Shown here one piece after another: positions 35,078 through 45,420 of a DNA stretch of 64,000 bases. The notes below the pieces were generated by a model. The model ran no database searches, was not told the origin of the DNA, and saw only the letters and a list, made by a program, of their open reading frames with translations. Numbering within the stretch: the first letter of the stretch is position 1; every line of letters begins with the position of its first letter. The translations under genes and the position numbers were made by a program. The stretch is from Tubulanus polymorphus (lineage: Eukaryota; Nemertea; Palaeonemertea; Tubulaniformes; Tubulanidae): the NCBI RefSeq assembly GCF_964204645.1, contig NC_134032.1, positions 1,948,916-2,012,915 of the forward strand, read 5' to 3'.

Positions 35078-35155
35078 AGTCATCGCTTCCACCCTCCACG
35101 CGTACAACATTCCTCGAATGTTTTTTTTTTAAATTTTTGGTTCTTCAGTCGGCTA

Positions 35156-35460
35156 TACCCCTTCTCAAAGGGGTACGAACACTTTCAACGGAATATCAGG
35201 TTCCGATCTAAGGAATGAAAGCCACTTGCCCGGGGGGCAAGCATATCTGAAATTTCGCTTGTCCCCTCCAAAAAATACTTTCCCTACACAGGCAGTCCGA
35301 TTGGTGGCGCTATCATCCGTTGTATCGAGTGGGAAAAAAAGCTTTGTGACATAAAATTGCACTAGCCCGGGGGACAAGTGATAAATGATAACCTACTTGC
35401 CCTGATGAGAATATACTTATCCCGGGCAATCGGACACGTGCTTAGATCGGACCCTGAATA
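35156..35460. repeat. Dispersed repeat after ASPH, copy 1
   Basis: The segment with TCTCAAAGG, ACGAACACTTTC, GGAATATCAGGTTCCGATCT and CACTTGCCCGGGGGGCAAGC recurs at 43250-43560 with high similarity. It contains inverted CTTGCCC/GGGCAAG motifs. Confidence 0.85.
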
Positions 35461-37490
35461 TGCTATGATACGTAATGATAGGAGAAAGAATGAATTTTAT
35501 GTCTTCACTATTGAGACTCTTTACCGAGGATGAACGATTGATCGAACCGCCGGATAAGAATAATGCCTCTTAACATTAAGTGTATTCGGTCTTCGGGCCA
35601 ATGGGGGTTTAAATTTATCCAACTGTCTTTCATTTTATCTGCGAAATCATTTTCGCCGTCATCACTTTTTCGATGACGCGCGCGCATATAGTTGGCCTAG
35701 GTTGCTTCGAGTATTAGGAACTTTTTGTATGAAGCCATTTCGATAATGAACTAGAACAGGAACAAACATCAGATCGCAACATCGACACACATACTGTCAA
35801 ACTCTCTCTCTCAAGGTTATCGTAATTGAGACCGTCATTGTGTCATTGGCTCACCCAAAACACGGTTTAACGCGTCACTTGTTGCCGAAATGTTGAATAC
35901 AAATTGACGTGAAACGAGTTTCATATTCTTTGTTCGTCGTCATTTCAGACAACGTTATCTGAGCGAATCTAGCTCGCTCGGTGTGGTCCAACGATCTTAG
36001 GAATCAAGATTATGCCGTGATTTAAAGCGGCTCATTTTCTGGCGCCGCGACGAGCGTCCTTAGACATCTAAATCTTTAAAGCCAGTTTTTGCGTCGTTCT
36101 CGGAAGCCGGGTTGAGCTGCTGCAACCGCCATACTTCCCAGTTGCTTGTACTTTGTTGTTGGAATTATGTGAAAATAGTGTATGTTGTCATTGAATGCAA
36201 CAGTCAATTGAAGTATAGTTCTTCCGATTATGCCGCAATTGTTTACGCAGTATTGTTTGTTTATTTTTCATCTCATTTCTGTCTGTTGTGGCTCTCTAAA
36301 CATCCGAGCAATTCGTAAGTTTAAATCGCTCTGGTTTATAGTATTATTGTTCTCCCTGGCCGTAGTAAACTTCGCTCGAGTCGGATCATTTGGGACAAAA
36401 ACGTGTCCGACTTGAGTGAGTGATATTATCCGAGTTGTTGGATGTTGTGTACATCGTATAGTGACAAAAAAAGTATTTAAAAAAAAAAACAACCCCGAGA
36501 CTTGTACGGTTATCTCAGAGTCGATCGGATCTGAGTCGGGCGGAGTCTACTGTACGTGAATTTGTTGTGGCTCTATTCGGGCGTTTTTATGAGCTCGACT
36601 CCTAGTACCCTCCTAAATCGATCAAAGGCGTGGTACGACCTGATCAGGGCAGGTAGTAAAACCGAGTAGCACGATCCAGGTAGCATCTTCTCGTCAATTG
36701 CTTCAAAATGATTCGACATTCAAACGAAAAGTTTTTTTTTTCTAACAGGCCTATAAGATTCGTAGCTTACGATATATCGTGGCGCTGCATCAGTTATATC
36801 GCGTCTATCGCGCTTTCTAAATCATCTACAACATTATTAGCGCTACATCTGTGCTTGCATTTTAGCTTTCAACGCGAACCGCCGCTAAACGATTGTGAAA
36901 TTAAAACTAGCAAAAATAACACCCTACATGCACTATACACGTGGTATTAGCATAATCATAGGCAGCGTAACTTTGCGGAGCAACAAAAATCAAAAGGCCG
37001 TAGACATGTGTCACATACATCAGGAGCTGCACCTAGCGTAACCCCCGCCCCTCCCGCCGATATTTTGGCGAAGTGTCCTTTTTGCAAATAGTATTGTTAT
37101 ATCCAAAAGAACTGCCCTTCTCAGGGTCTCTCTGCCCCCCCCTCCCCCACCGAATATATTGATTAAAATGCTAGGTACTGCCCTGTACGTGACGTAAGAA
37201 CGGATAGACGGACCTGCTACACGGGTGACCCGTAGAATCACGTGTTGTGTTCACGTGATTATAAACCACGTGGTATAGCGTGCAATTTCTGCAGTACACT
37301 TTTCGTACTATCAGGAATCAACTTTTATATTTGTACAATGTACGTAGACTATATGAGTGTAGTTATCTTAAATGTTATAATAAAACATACCTTTATTCAT
37401 TGTATATTTCTTTAGCTTATCATCTACTCGATTTTTAGCTTCGGCTACAAGGAAGAGATTGGATTTCACAGATTTAGTTTCCGACTACAA
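35461..37490. other. Intergenic, no gene supported
   Basis: Two kilobases with only short frames, none with a recognisable domain or splice context. A G/C-rich run (CCCCCCCCTCCCCC) lies at 37134-37147. Confidence 0.4.
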
Positions 37491-37497
37491 GTCTTAA

Positions 37498-37600
37498 GTG
37501 GACCGTGGCTGAGTGGACTAGTTCTATCGGTATACTGCTGGTCGGCACGCTTGCTTTCTGCGTACGAGACCCGGGTTCGATCCCCGATGAGTGCGCGAGA
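37498..37600 (+). repeat. tRNA-derived SINE head
   Basis: GACCGTGGCTGAGTGGACTA (A box) and CCGGGTTCGATCCCCG (B box), spaced about 60 bp apart as in a tRNA with a long variable arm. The 5' and 3' ends cannot form an acceptor stem, so it is not a functional tRNA gene. Confidence 0.6.
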
Positions 37601-38009
37601 TGTCGTTTCTCTTATTCGTAACATTGGTGGAGGACGACAGATTATTTTCTGCCTAACCCATTCTGGCGCACCAAAACGGACTTTTGAAAGGACATTTGAC
37701 GTTTGTTTTCTTTTTTTTCATTCTGACGTTCTTGTGGGTGGCCTCATATGCACATTAAGAATTGTACAACTGCCTCGAGTTCTAGAACAAACTGAAAGAC
37801 AGGTCAGTGATGCATATCACAAAGTCATTGATAGACAAAACGGTCGGATAGTTAGCGGTAAAGGCTGGCTTATGTCGACCTTGGAGTTCAGTCTCAATAC
37901 TTCAAGTGTAGACAAGCGACGCGACGCCTACCGACGCAAAAGGGCAACCACGATCGGAGCCAAGCTTATGTCGACTGCGCTCCGATTGACAAGCAACTGA
38001 GGCCGACTA

Positions 38010-38155
38010 TCGGGATACGCGGTCCGACCGCTGCGATAAACTGCGGAATCTGCGACTTGTCATTATCATGAAAGAAGCCGAATTTGCGAAGGCTCCAAAC
38101 AGGAACAAGATGGGTGGAATGACCAATGTCACAGTAACCTCGTGATTCATGATTC
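38010..38155 (-). pseudogene. GPCR fragment (TM1 region)
   Basis: The minus strand encodes LVIPPILFLFGAFANSASFM and then IMTSRRFRSLS, closely matching the TM1 region of the adjacent GPCR (39120-39240: LVILPVWFLLGAFGNSATFL, IMISRRFRGLS). The reading frame stops being GPCR-like on either side. It is a partial duplicate of that receptor's first transmembrane segment. Confidence 0.75.
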
Positions 38156-38350
38156 AACTTTTTGAAGGCGTGGACTGACTGGCTCAATAAACTGACAAAA
38201 TTTAGAGAAAACAAACCATTTCTTATTCATTAAAGCTCATCAATTCTATCTTTCGCATCAAATTGAAAATCAATTTTCAGAAATCTGTCACAATTTGAAT
38301 ATACACATTAGAATGGTTCGTTTGATAAGTTGTATGAAGTAAATAAATGG

Positions 38351-39297
38351 TTATTTCTCCGAATTCCTGCAGCGGATTTTCGCACAGAAATATTCACGAA
38401 TTTCTCGTCCCAGTAAAAGATATATGTAGAAATTAACGACGAAGTTACACATATGGAAATGTGCGAAAATGTCGAATAGAAAATCTTTCTCCTCCGGGGA
38501 AACTGGTAAATATGTTGTAACAGTGGACGGGAGTGTAAAAACGGCAAATGCGAGTGAAACTGTTACGAGCATTATCGTCGTACGTTTTGATTTCGTAGTT
38601 TTCTGATCGGACGAAACCATTTTCGAGCCTCTGAATAACTGAATTATTATCAGAGAATTCGATGTAATGATCAAAGATAAAGGTATCACGTGAATGTAGA
38701 TGCCGCCTATTGTAAAATATTGTAAAATTAGGTCGGATAATTCGTAGAAACATCCGACGAATTCATCGGCAAAATGCATCGACAGACCTGGCGAGAGATA
38801 TAGAACCAGTATGTTTGCTGCGGTAATTATCAGTATAGCGAATCTGGGTGTACATATCAAACGAGACGTGAACGGGAAGAGAACAACCGCCGCGCGTTCT
38901 AGAGATATCGCTACTACCAACCACGAACTGTTGAAACCCGCGAGTTGAACTGTAAATTCATAGACTTGACACGTGATCACTGCATTCATCAAGAATATAG
39001 GACCGATGACGTGTGAATTCAAGAGAGCAAACTGTAAAACTGGTATCAGCGTAAAACTACTGATAAACACAAATCGCTGAGGGATAAAACGATCAGATAG
39101 TTAGCGTAAGATAAACCGCGGAATCTGCGACTGATCATTATCAGGAAAGTAGCCGAATTTCCAAACGCTCCCAACAGGAACCAAACAGGCAGAATGACCA
39201 ACGACACAGTTCGGTAGACTCCGGACTTGTTCACCACTGACATGATGATCAGGTTACTAACATAAGTCCGGCCGATTTGCATCTGAGTGTAATTCAT
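38351..39297 (-). pseudogene. Class A GPCR (peptide-receptor-like) split by a frameshift
   Basis: An ATG-initiated frame (39297-39046) gives the N-terminus, TM1 (LLGAFGNSATFLIM) and the start of TM2 (LIVLSLSDL). The rest (38351-39070, one base out of frame) gives VFISSFTL onward. It has TM3 with SLERAAV at the DRY position, TM4-TM6 (ending FAVFTLPS), and TM7 with NFVVNFYIYLLLGREIR. The two halves meet near 39070 within a GATTTGTG run, where a single base change restores a continuous ~315-aa receptor. Intronless like its neighbours. Either a young pseudogene or a sequencing/assembly error. Divergent from the receptors at 30782 and 40950. Confidence 0.8.
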
Positions 39298-40100
39298 GAT
39301 TCATGAGGAAAGTGTAGCGGCTGTCTGGCTGTCTGTCTGTACTAGACTCGTCTCTGGCGTATTGGAAAATTGAATTGATTTAACGCTAACATAATACAAT
39401 CATTAGAGTCTTTATCACAGCTATACAATTCATTTCTAAGATCCATTGTCAACAGCGAATGAAAGACTAATTCTCGCAAATCTCCCGCGCACACGTGTTT
39501 ATTTTCAGGTTTATTCGCGTGTGAAATATAAATGCAACCTAATCGAATATAGATTTTTGTTTCATAAGAGTTCGTTGCAAATGAATGTGTTTGCACGAGT
39601 TGAATTCGTTTAGTGAGAGGTACTAGGATTAATATCGCATTGAAACCATATCTATGAGCATATAGGACTTATACCCCGTCGCTCGATGGGTTGGGTAACT
39701 ACCGCAGATACCTGGAGGTCCCGAGTTCGAGTTCAGATACAACTGAATCATTCTACTTATTTTCCATTTACCAACTCGATGCCATTTACTGAAAACTTTT
39801 AATAGAACATAGCATTAAAATGAGTTCAGTTTATGAAACTACCTTCATACTATGATAATATGTAAGCCTCAATCTAGGCACAAATACGATCAACATAATG
39901 AGTTTTGACAATAGAAACTAAGTTTCACTTTGTCTTAAATATATTCTAAGCACTTTATGGTTTAAGGACTCGGTTTTGAAAGTTGTGAAGTAAAGAACAT
40001 TCTAGAGAACAAGCTGCTTCTCGCGTACGTCACGTGGACCATCGCGAGAGTTCACGGTAGTTTGTAGCTTGACGTCGTGGACTTGGTGACCTGCATGGAC
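39298..40100. other. Noncoding interval with SINE-like B box
   Basis: No gene. Around 39672-39735 a tRNA-like block ends in CCCGAGTTCGAGTTC (weak B box) with an upstream GATGGGTTGGGTAACTACCG. It is too degenerate to call a tRNA. Confidence 0.35.
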
Positions 40101-40176
40101 ACCTCATGGTGGACCATATGGCGAACCCCGACATTTGTATTTTCAAGGAAAAATTTTCCATTTTTTACTACAAGAG

Positions 40177-40640
40177 AATGAAAGATGAACTAGAGATGAA
40201 AGCCCAGAACATTGGAATGGCCTCAATTCGTACGTTTATGTACACTGCTTCCAACATATATTGCCCAATCACATTTCTAAGAATTTTTGATCAGCCAGAT
40301 TTCATCACACATGTTCAGAATTTACCGAGACAAATTTTGAATGAAATTGAACTACAAAATCGGCCAATTCGAAATTCTATTTTTTTTGTGAATTTGAAAT
40401 CTATTTGCAGGACGTGGACGGAAGGAAAGTTCCTGATATTCGACGACTCGTTCGAACACGAGGTCTGGCACGAGGGCGACACGTCCAGACTGGTGTTAAT
40501 AGTCGATTTCTGGCATCCAGAACTGACCGAACAGGAACGATATTCGCTGTCTCCGATTTAGGAGTCATCGCTTCCACCCTGCACGCGTACAATATTACAT
40601 CGAATGCTTTTTGTTTGTTTTTGGTTCTTCAGTCAGCTAG
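40177..40640 (+). pseudogene. Duplicated ASPH terminal exon with flanks
   Basis: Exon copy 40411-40561 is preceded by the same TTTGCAG acceptor and ends in a TAG stop. It encodes TWTEGKFLIFDDSFEHEVWH, then EGDTSRLVLIVDFWHPEL, and so on to SLSPI. It differs from the ASPH exon at 34927-35077 in one visible residue (DTFRL to DTSRL), beside the conserved 2-OG-binding Arg. Similarity extends into the intron (from about 40250, AGAATTTTTGATC) and the 3' UTR (to about 40640, GGTTCTTCAGTC). No other ASPH exon precedes it, so alone it cannot make an enzyme. It could serve as an alternative last exon, because its acceptor phase fits the donor at 34512. Confidence 0.8.
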
Positions 40641-40949
40641 CGGTGAAAATTAGACTAATCTTCACTATCATTGATGGTGGCTGATTCGAGATATATCACT
40701 TTTTATTTGTCATCCTCCGCGAAAACAAATTTTACCACAAAAAAACAAATTATTTGTTTTTGCGCGGTAAAATTTGTTTTTTTCTTGTCCGCTCTGCTGT
40801 AGGACGAAATGAAGTTTTTATTACGCAGATAGGTTTCAATGCCCTCTAGCGGTGGTCAGGGTTAGTGTCTTGTTGAACGACAGAGCCGTGTATGCCAGAA
40901 GCTCCCCCTCGAAGCTTCCCGTCAAAAGTTGGGTTTTTATCTTTTTCAT

Positions 40950-42062
40950 TCATTTCCGAACGCGAAAGGGTTTACATTTCCGCGTCCCTAGTTGAACAAC
41001 GGCGACTCTGAATTTACTGTTAGACAAACAATAGACTAAAAAGTTCATACACGAATCTACCACAGTTAAACCGATAGCGATTTTTCGCTGAACCATAAGC
41101 GTGTCAAAAGCACTGAAATTACCTAAAAAAATTATTCGGATACCCGGAAAACCCGCATACTGAAATTTTTCCAAAAATATCAAAGATTCGAACGTGATGA
41201 AAACAGCAACAAGAGCAAACGACATTCTCAACGCGCGTAACTCTAACGTGTTGGAAGATTGATTCTTTATTGCTGAACGACTTTTACCAATTCGTGAAAA
41301 TTTAATCACAATCAAAGCCAAAATTAAAATGACGTTTAAAGTAACAAGTGCGATCATAGGAGCGACGATACTCGACACAGTGCCTTGCCATTCTGCTGCA
41401 AAACTCTTCCATTGACGGAGAAGAGGAGAGAAGTAGGCAAAATCCCCGCGTTGCCAAAGAGTAGGGTATCTGTGAAAACAACGCATGGGTTCAACAACTC
41501 GATCTGGCAAAAATATTGGAAGGTAAAAACAAAAACTATAAATATTTATCAATATTATTATACAATTCACTACTTTTCGTGTCCAGAACAATCTCGATTT
41601 TAACGGCAAAATTGTAATTACGAGTCTTTCTAAACTGATAAGAATAACGCACCAGTTTCTGGTCTGTTGAAACATGTGATACGGCCCTAACGCAGTTCTT
41701 ATAAATTCCCAGCCAAAATACCAATCGTCCATTCGCAAAATGACATCCCCTAAATGTGTGTAGAGGTGAATGGCGCGTAGAGGGTACATGACGAACACAC
41801 TTATTGAATAACATATGTCCAAAATGGCGAGAACTTTGAGTAAATAGTAAACATCTTTGTTCATCTTTTTCAAGACTAAAATCGTTATGACATTCAAAGT
41901 GATGCCCAATATAGTGACGGGTCCGTAGAAGAAAATGTACATATAAACGCTGATTTGGTAATCCACACGGATATGCAGTTCACCCTGAGCCCGATCACAA
42001 ATATCATGATAGACTGGTTTCGTAGTAGTTGACAGAACAGTAACGTTTGAATAGCTCATCAT
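40950..42062 (-). CDS. Class A GPCR (peptide-receptor-like), intronless, intact
   Basis: A 370-aa frame from ATG 42062 (the open frame continues 19 codons upstream without an ATG). The N-terminus has candidate glycosylation (SYSNVTV). TM1 contains GITLNVITILVL (Asn) and TM2 has VLAILDICYS (Asp). TM3 has WCVILISLERLVITILP (ERL in place of DRY). The second extracellular loop has a Cys (MRCFHRYP). TM6 is preceded by a basic ICL3 (KFSRIGKSRSAIKNQ). TM7 is VVDSCMNFLVYCLSNSKFR, an NPxxY variant of the FMRFamide/myosuppressin-like invertebrate receptors. The ligand is unknown. It lies between the duplicated ASPH exon and the second copy of the repeat at 43250-43560. Confidence 0.85.
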   Translation of the reverse strand: MMSYSNVTVLSTTTKPVYHDICDRAQGELHIRVDYQISVYMYIFFYGPVTILGITLNVITILVLKKMNKDVYYLLKVLAILDICYSISVFVMYPLRAIHLYTHLGDVILRMDDWYFGWEFIRTALGPYHMFQQTRNWCVILISLERLVITILPLKSRLFWTRKVVNCIIILINIYSFCFYLPIFLPDRVVEPMRCFHRYPTLWQRGDFAYFSPLLRQWKSFAAEWQGTVSSIVAPMIALVTLNVILILALIVIKFSRIGKSRSAIKNQSSNTLELRALRMSFALVAVFITFESLIFLEKFQYAGFPGIRIIFLGNFSAFDTLMVQRKIAIGLTVVDSCMNFLVYCLSNSKFRVAVVQLGTRKCKPFRVRK

Positions 42063-42119
42063 TCGTCTAGCGGCTTCTCTCACGCCCGATTCAACTCGAC
42101 TCTCTGAAATATCAACCAC

Positions 42120-42990
42120 CTAAACTTCCCGGCGTCAGTACACACCCATTTTCAGTAGCAGGTAGTAATTTGGCAGACGACTGTAAGGCGCTGGTATATT
42201 TCGTCACACCCTGAGGTATAAAGGCCTGGTTCACCGCTCGGGAACAGTATCTGCAAGCTCGCTATTTCGGTATTTCTAAAACTATGTATGAATATTTTCT
42301 ATTTCAGCTTTAGCTAGTTTCAACTCTTGGTTTATAGGATGGTCTAAATGTTGAAATTTCATAAGTCCGTATATAATGTTTGATAGAGGGAGCATATTGT
42401 GATTCCAGTTCAGAACGGCCCGTATCCGCCCTGCCTATTACTCCTCAAGCCGCCCAAACCGCCCCGGCACTTTTTTCGTATGCTGCACAAAAACGGTTAT
42501 AGTGGGATTCGAACCCAAAAGCTTACGATAAACTACACACCTAAGTCCTCGAAATATCAACCAGAAATCATTATCCTCCTATTTGGTATTTGGTATCGAC
42601 GTGATGAACTTAGATTTTACCTTGAATTTTAATTTGAGTAATTGACACTACATAGTGCATTTCCTGAGTGCTAATGGGTTAATTACACATTTAGTGATCT
42701 GATTAAATCATTTCATTCCACGTCTTTGGTCACGATTCAAAGCGTTTCATATTTCGTAAAAATATAAACGCTATGACGATTTTTTTAAATTTTGAAAGTA
42801 CCGTATAGTATGGAGTTTCCTATCATTGGTGTAGTTACTGCGATTTTGTATAATTCCCGAAAACAGTCTAGTATTTGCGGTTGAAATGGACTCAGTTTAG
42901 GCGCATGCTGCTTCCAGTTCAAAACGAAAACGATATTTTCTGAATACAGATTTTGCGATATGACTAAATCCCCTAATTGCGATTCGAAAC
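42120..42990. other. Noncoding, with a tRNA-like B box
   Basis: No gene. The minus strand at about 42495-42513 reads TTTTGGGTTCGAATCCCACT, a B box from a SINE. No acceptor stem. Confidence 0.4.
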
Positions 42991-42999
42991 AACTCGATA

Positions 43000-43208
43000 A
43001 TAATTGATAATGATAATGATAATAATAATTGATAATGATAATGATAACGATTACGATTACGATTACGATTACGATAACGATAACGATAACGATTACGATG
43101 ACGATGACGATGACGATGACGTTAACAATTACAATTACGATTACGATTACAATTACAATTATGATTACAATTACAATTACAATGATAATGATAATGATAA
43201 TGATAATG

Positions 43209-43250
<42 letters not shown>
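43000..43250. repeat. Imperfect hexanucleotide microsatellite (GATAAT/GATTAC)
   Basis: About 250 bp of GATAAT, GATTAC, GATAAC and GATGAC hexamers. The long Asp-Asn and Ile-Val frames across it are artefacts. Confidence 0.95.
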
Positions 43251-43630
43251 GATTTCCCCTTTCTCAAAGGCTGTACGAACACTTTCGACGGAATATCAGG
43301 TTCCGATCTAAGGAATGAAAGCCACTTGCCCGGGGGGCAAGCATATCTGAAATTTGACTTGTCCCCTCCAAAAAATACTTGCCCTACACAGGTAGTCCAA
43401 TTGTCACTATCATCCGTTGTATCGGGGGGAAAACAGTTTTGTGACATAAAATTGCACTAGCCCGGGAGACAAGTGGTAAATGATAACCTACTTGCCCTTA
43501 TGAGAATATACTTCCCCGGGCAATCGGACAAGTGCTTAGATCGCACCTTGGATATGCTATAATACATACTGAAATGAGAAATGAAAGATGAACTTGAGAA
43601 GAAAGCCCGGAACAATGGAAGGGCCTCAAT
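43250..43630. repeat. Dispersed repeat, copy 2, plus fragment of the ASPH-duplication unit
   Basis: 43250-43560 matches 35156-35460. Immediately after, 43565-43625 (GAAATGAAAGATGAACTTGA, GAAAGCCCGGAACA, GGCCTCAAT) matches 40177-40240, the left part of the duplicated ASPH exon region. The order suggests a broken tandem duplication unit of about 3.4 kb. Confidence 0.75.
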
Positions 43631-43866
43631 CAAAATAGGCCATTAGCTGACGTCATATACATTTTATTAGTCGAATGCGGTGTTAAACCGCGGTGATGAT
43701 TTTCATAACCGCGATAAAACACGCGCAGGCGTTTTCCTGAATATCCGTATATCTGATTGACGGTGGGCATGGGCTAGAGACCAGACACGATAAATCAACA
43801 GTGCTCTAGTAGAACCAGTCTGGCGCAACCAGTCGATCGAAACGTCACTTCACTCGAGCCACAAAT

Positions 43867-45420
43867 ATGAAGAAGTCGTATTTGTCCGTGTTTTCGATTT
43901 GCGTGTTTTATTTTCACTGGTCGGTTTATTTCGCTGCGGTGCCGTCCTATGTGACGTACGACATTTTTCTGAAAGGAGCATCGCTTAGTATCAATATGAC
44001 AGGTGAGGATTTTCATCTAGAATCGAGGCCCTTTACGTTTACCGAGTCTTGACCTGTTTCTAAGGTTTAATTCCCTGATACCTTATATCGTTTAAAAAAA
44101 TCGCTAGATAATCTAGGGTCAATCTATGAAGTTTGTTGTAAGATCAATAGTCGGGACACTGATATATGCCTACCCGAATAACATGGTTTCACTGGTATTC
44201 GAACCCACGACCTCTCGGGTATGAGTCAATCACCCTACCCACCAAGCCACGAAGACAAGACATATCCTACCGTCATTTGGAGTCAATGGGAATATTAAGA
44301 ATGATCCGAAGTTTTTTTCCGGAATGTTGAAAGGTTTTTTTCGAAACAGGTTGGAATGTCAGTATCTTCCACGGTAATGACTCGCTGCTCGCAGACGACG
44401 CCCGCAGTTCCGTGAGCTGTCCGAAAGGTCAGGCGATGGTAAGCTGCAGGTGCTCGAACAGGTGCGATGGTGCCAAGCTATCGCCGGCGACGTGTACTGT
44501 CTATAACTCGAATTCGCGAGGAACTACTCGGGTACGTCACGTGATACTAGCAGACTTACGGGCGACAATTCCCGACAAAAAGACGAGGGAATCGTCGCCC
44601 ATACAGACTACCCGAAAACTTCGATCGCGTCGATTTTCAAGGCTAGCATATCGAGAGGTTTCTTAATCTGAATTCAGCTTATCGATCTTGAGATTATATA
44701 TCATGTATTTATTTCCTGCGTATGGACTCAAATTTACACTTGGATCCACCCTGCCCCCTGGTGGACAGTAACCAATCCCAAAATCTGCATATCTTTTCTT
44801 TTAGGCAATTATTGGATGTGTGCCGAAAAGTCCGAAGCGAGACTTTTTAACGGAGGAGGCCACGGGAGTTCCAGTGGAACACAGTTTTCTGAAGGACCCA
44901 AAAGTCTGGTGTCAACCAGGGTGGACACTTGTCTCCTGTGCCCTATACTCTGCGTAAGTTTGAAGGAGCATAGTTCTACAATTCATGAAAAAAAAAACTG
45001 AGAAATTGTTGAGTCTTAAGCTTAAAACACGAATACGTCGAATGCGTCATACTGACCGTCGAATGACGGCCGGTATGACGCAATGTGACATCCTGGGCCC
45101 TGGGTAATATATCTAGTGGATAAATCGGTAAGCCATTGTGGTTTTATGCAGATTAACAAGAAATGTATTTAAAAGCTCGTTTGTATTTGTGGTTCAACTT
45201 TCAAATATATATATTATCCCCAGGTTTAACTTATCAGTGATCGCGTATTTCTAGATGGAGTCATTCTTACTTGAACGCGTTGCTGGAGATGCAGCAGCAA
45301 ACACAGGGCTGCCAGTCCTACAACTGTGGACAATGCAAGCTACAAGCTCGGTGCACAAAACTAGTCGGTACGTTTCGTCAGGTTTTAAGTTGTTCCAGAG
45401 AAGCAGCAAAATCAATTTAA
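43867..45420 (+). CDS. Secreted protein with PCSK9-V-domain-like cysteine repeats
   Basis: Four exons in matching phase: 43867-44002, 44350-44531, 44805-44953 and 45255-45420 (TAA 45418-45420). The last may instead splice at 45367|GT. About 210 aa. An N-terminal signal peptide (MKKSYLSVFSICVFYFHWSV) is followed by two cysteine modules. The first has SCPKGQAMVSCRC, then CDGA, TCTVYN and GCVP; the second has WCQPGWTLVSCALYS, then GCQSYNCGQCKLQARC. The pattern C-x3-GW/Q-x-L/M-x-SC, a Cys-rich loop and CxV resembles the repeats of the PCSK9 C-terminal (V) domain, without any subtilisin domain. Function is unknown; an extracellular binding role is inferred. It lies upstream of the astacin gene on the same strand. 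Confidence 0.6.
44180..44265 (-). repeat. tRNA-like SINE head (Met-type) in an intron
   Basis: The minus strand reads GTGGCTTGGTGGGTAGGGTG (A box), an anticodon-loop-like GACTCATACC (CAT) and GTGGGTTCGAATACC (B box). The acceptor stem is poorly paired, so it was not called a tRNA gene. It lies in the first intron of the gene at 43867. Confidence 0.55.

Noticed and set aside
36112..36492. Several 60-75-codon frames with hydrophobic stretches
   Set aside because: Overlapping on both strands without splice support or motif.
37498..37600. Functional tRNA gene (also candidates at 44180, 54325, 42495, 51115)
   Set aside because: A and B boxes are present but the acceptor stems do not pair; they are best explained as SINE heads.
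37551..38000. 149-codon plus-strand frame
   Set aside because: Starts inside a SINE and ends in a GPCR fragment; no domain recognised.
42785..43460. Long Ile-Val and Asp-Asn frames of up to 220 codons
   Set aside because: Products of the hexanucleotide microsatellite at 43000-43250.
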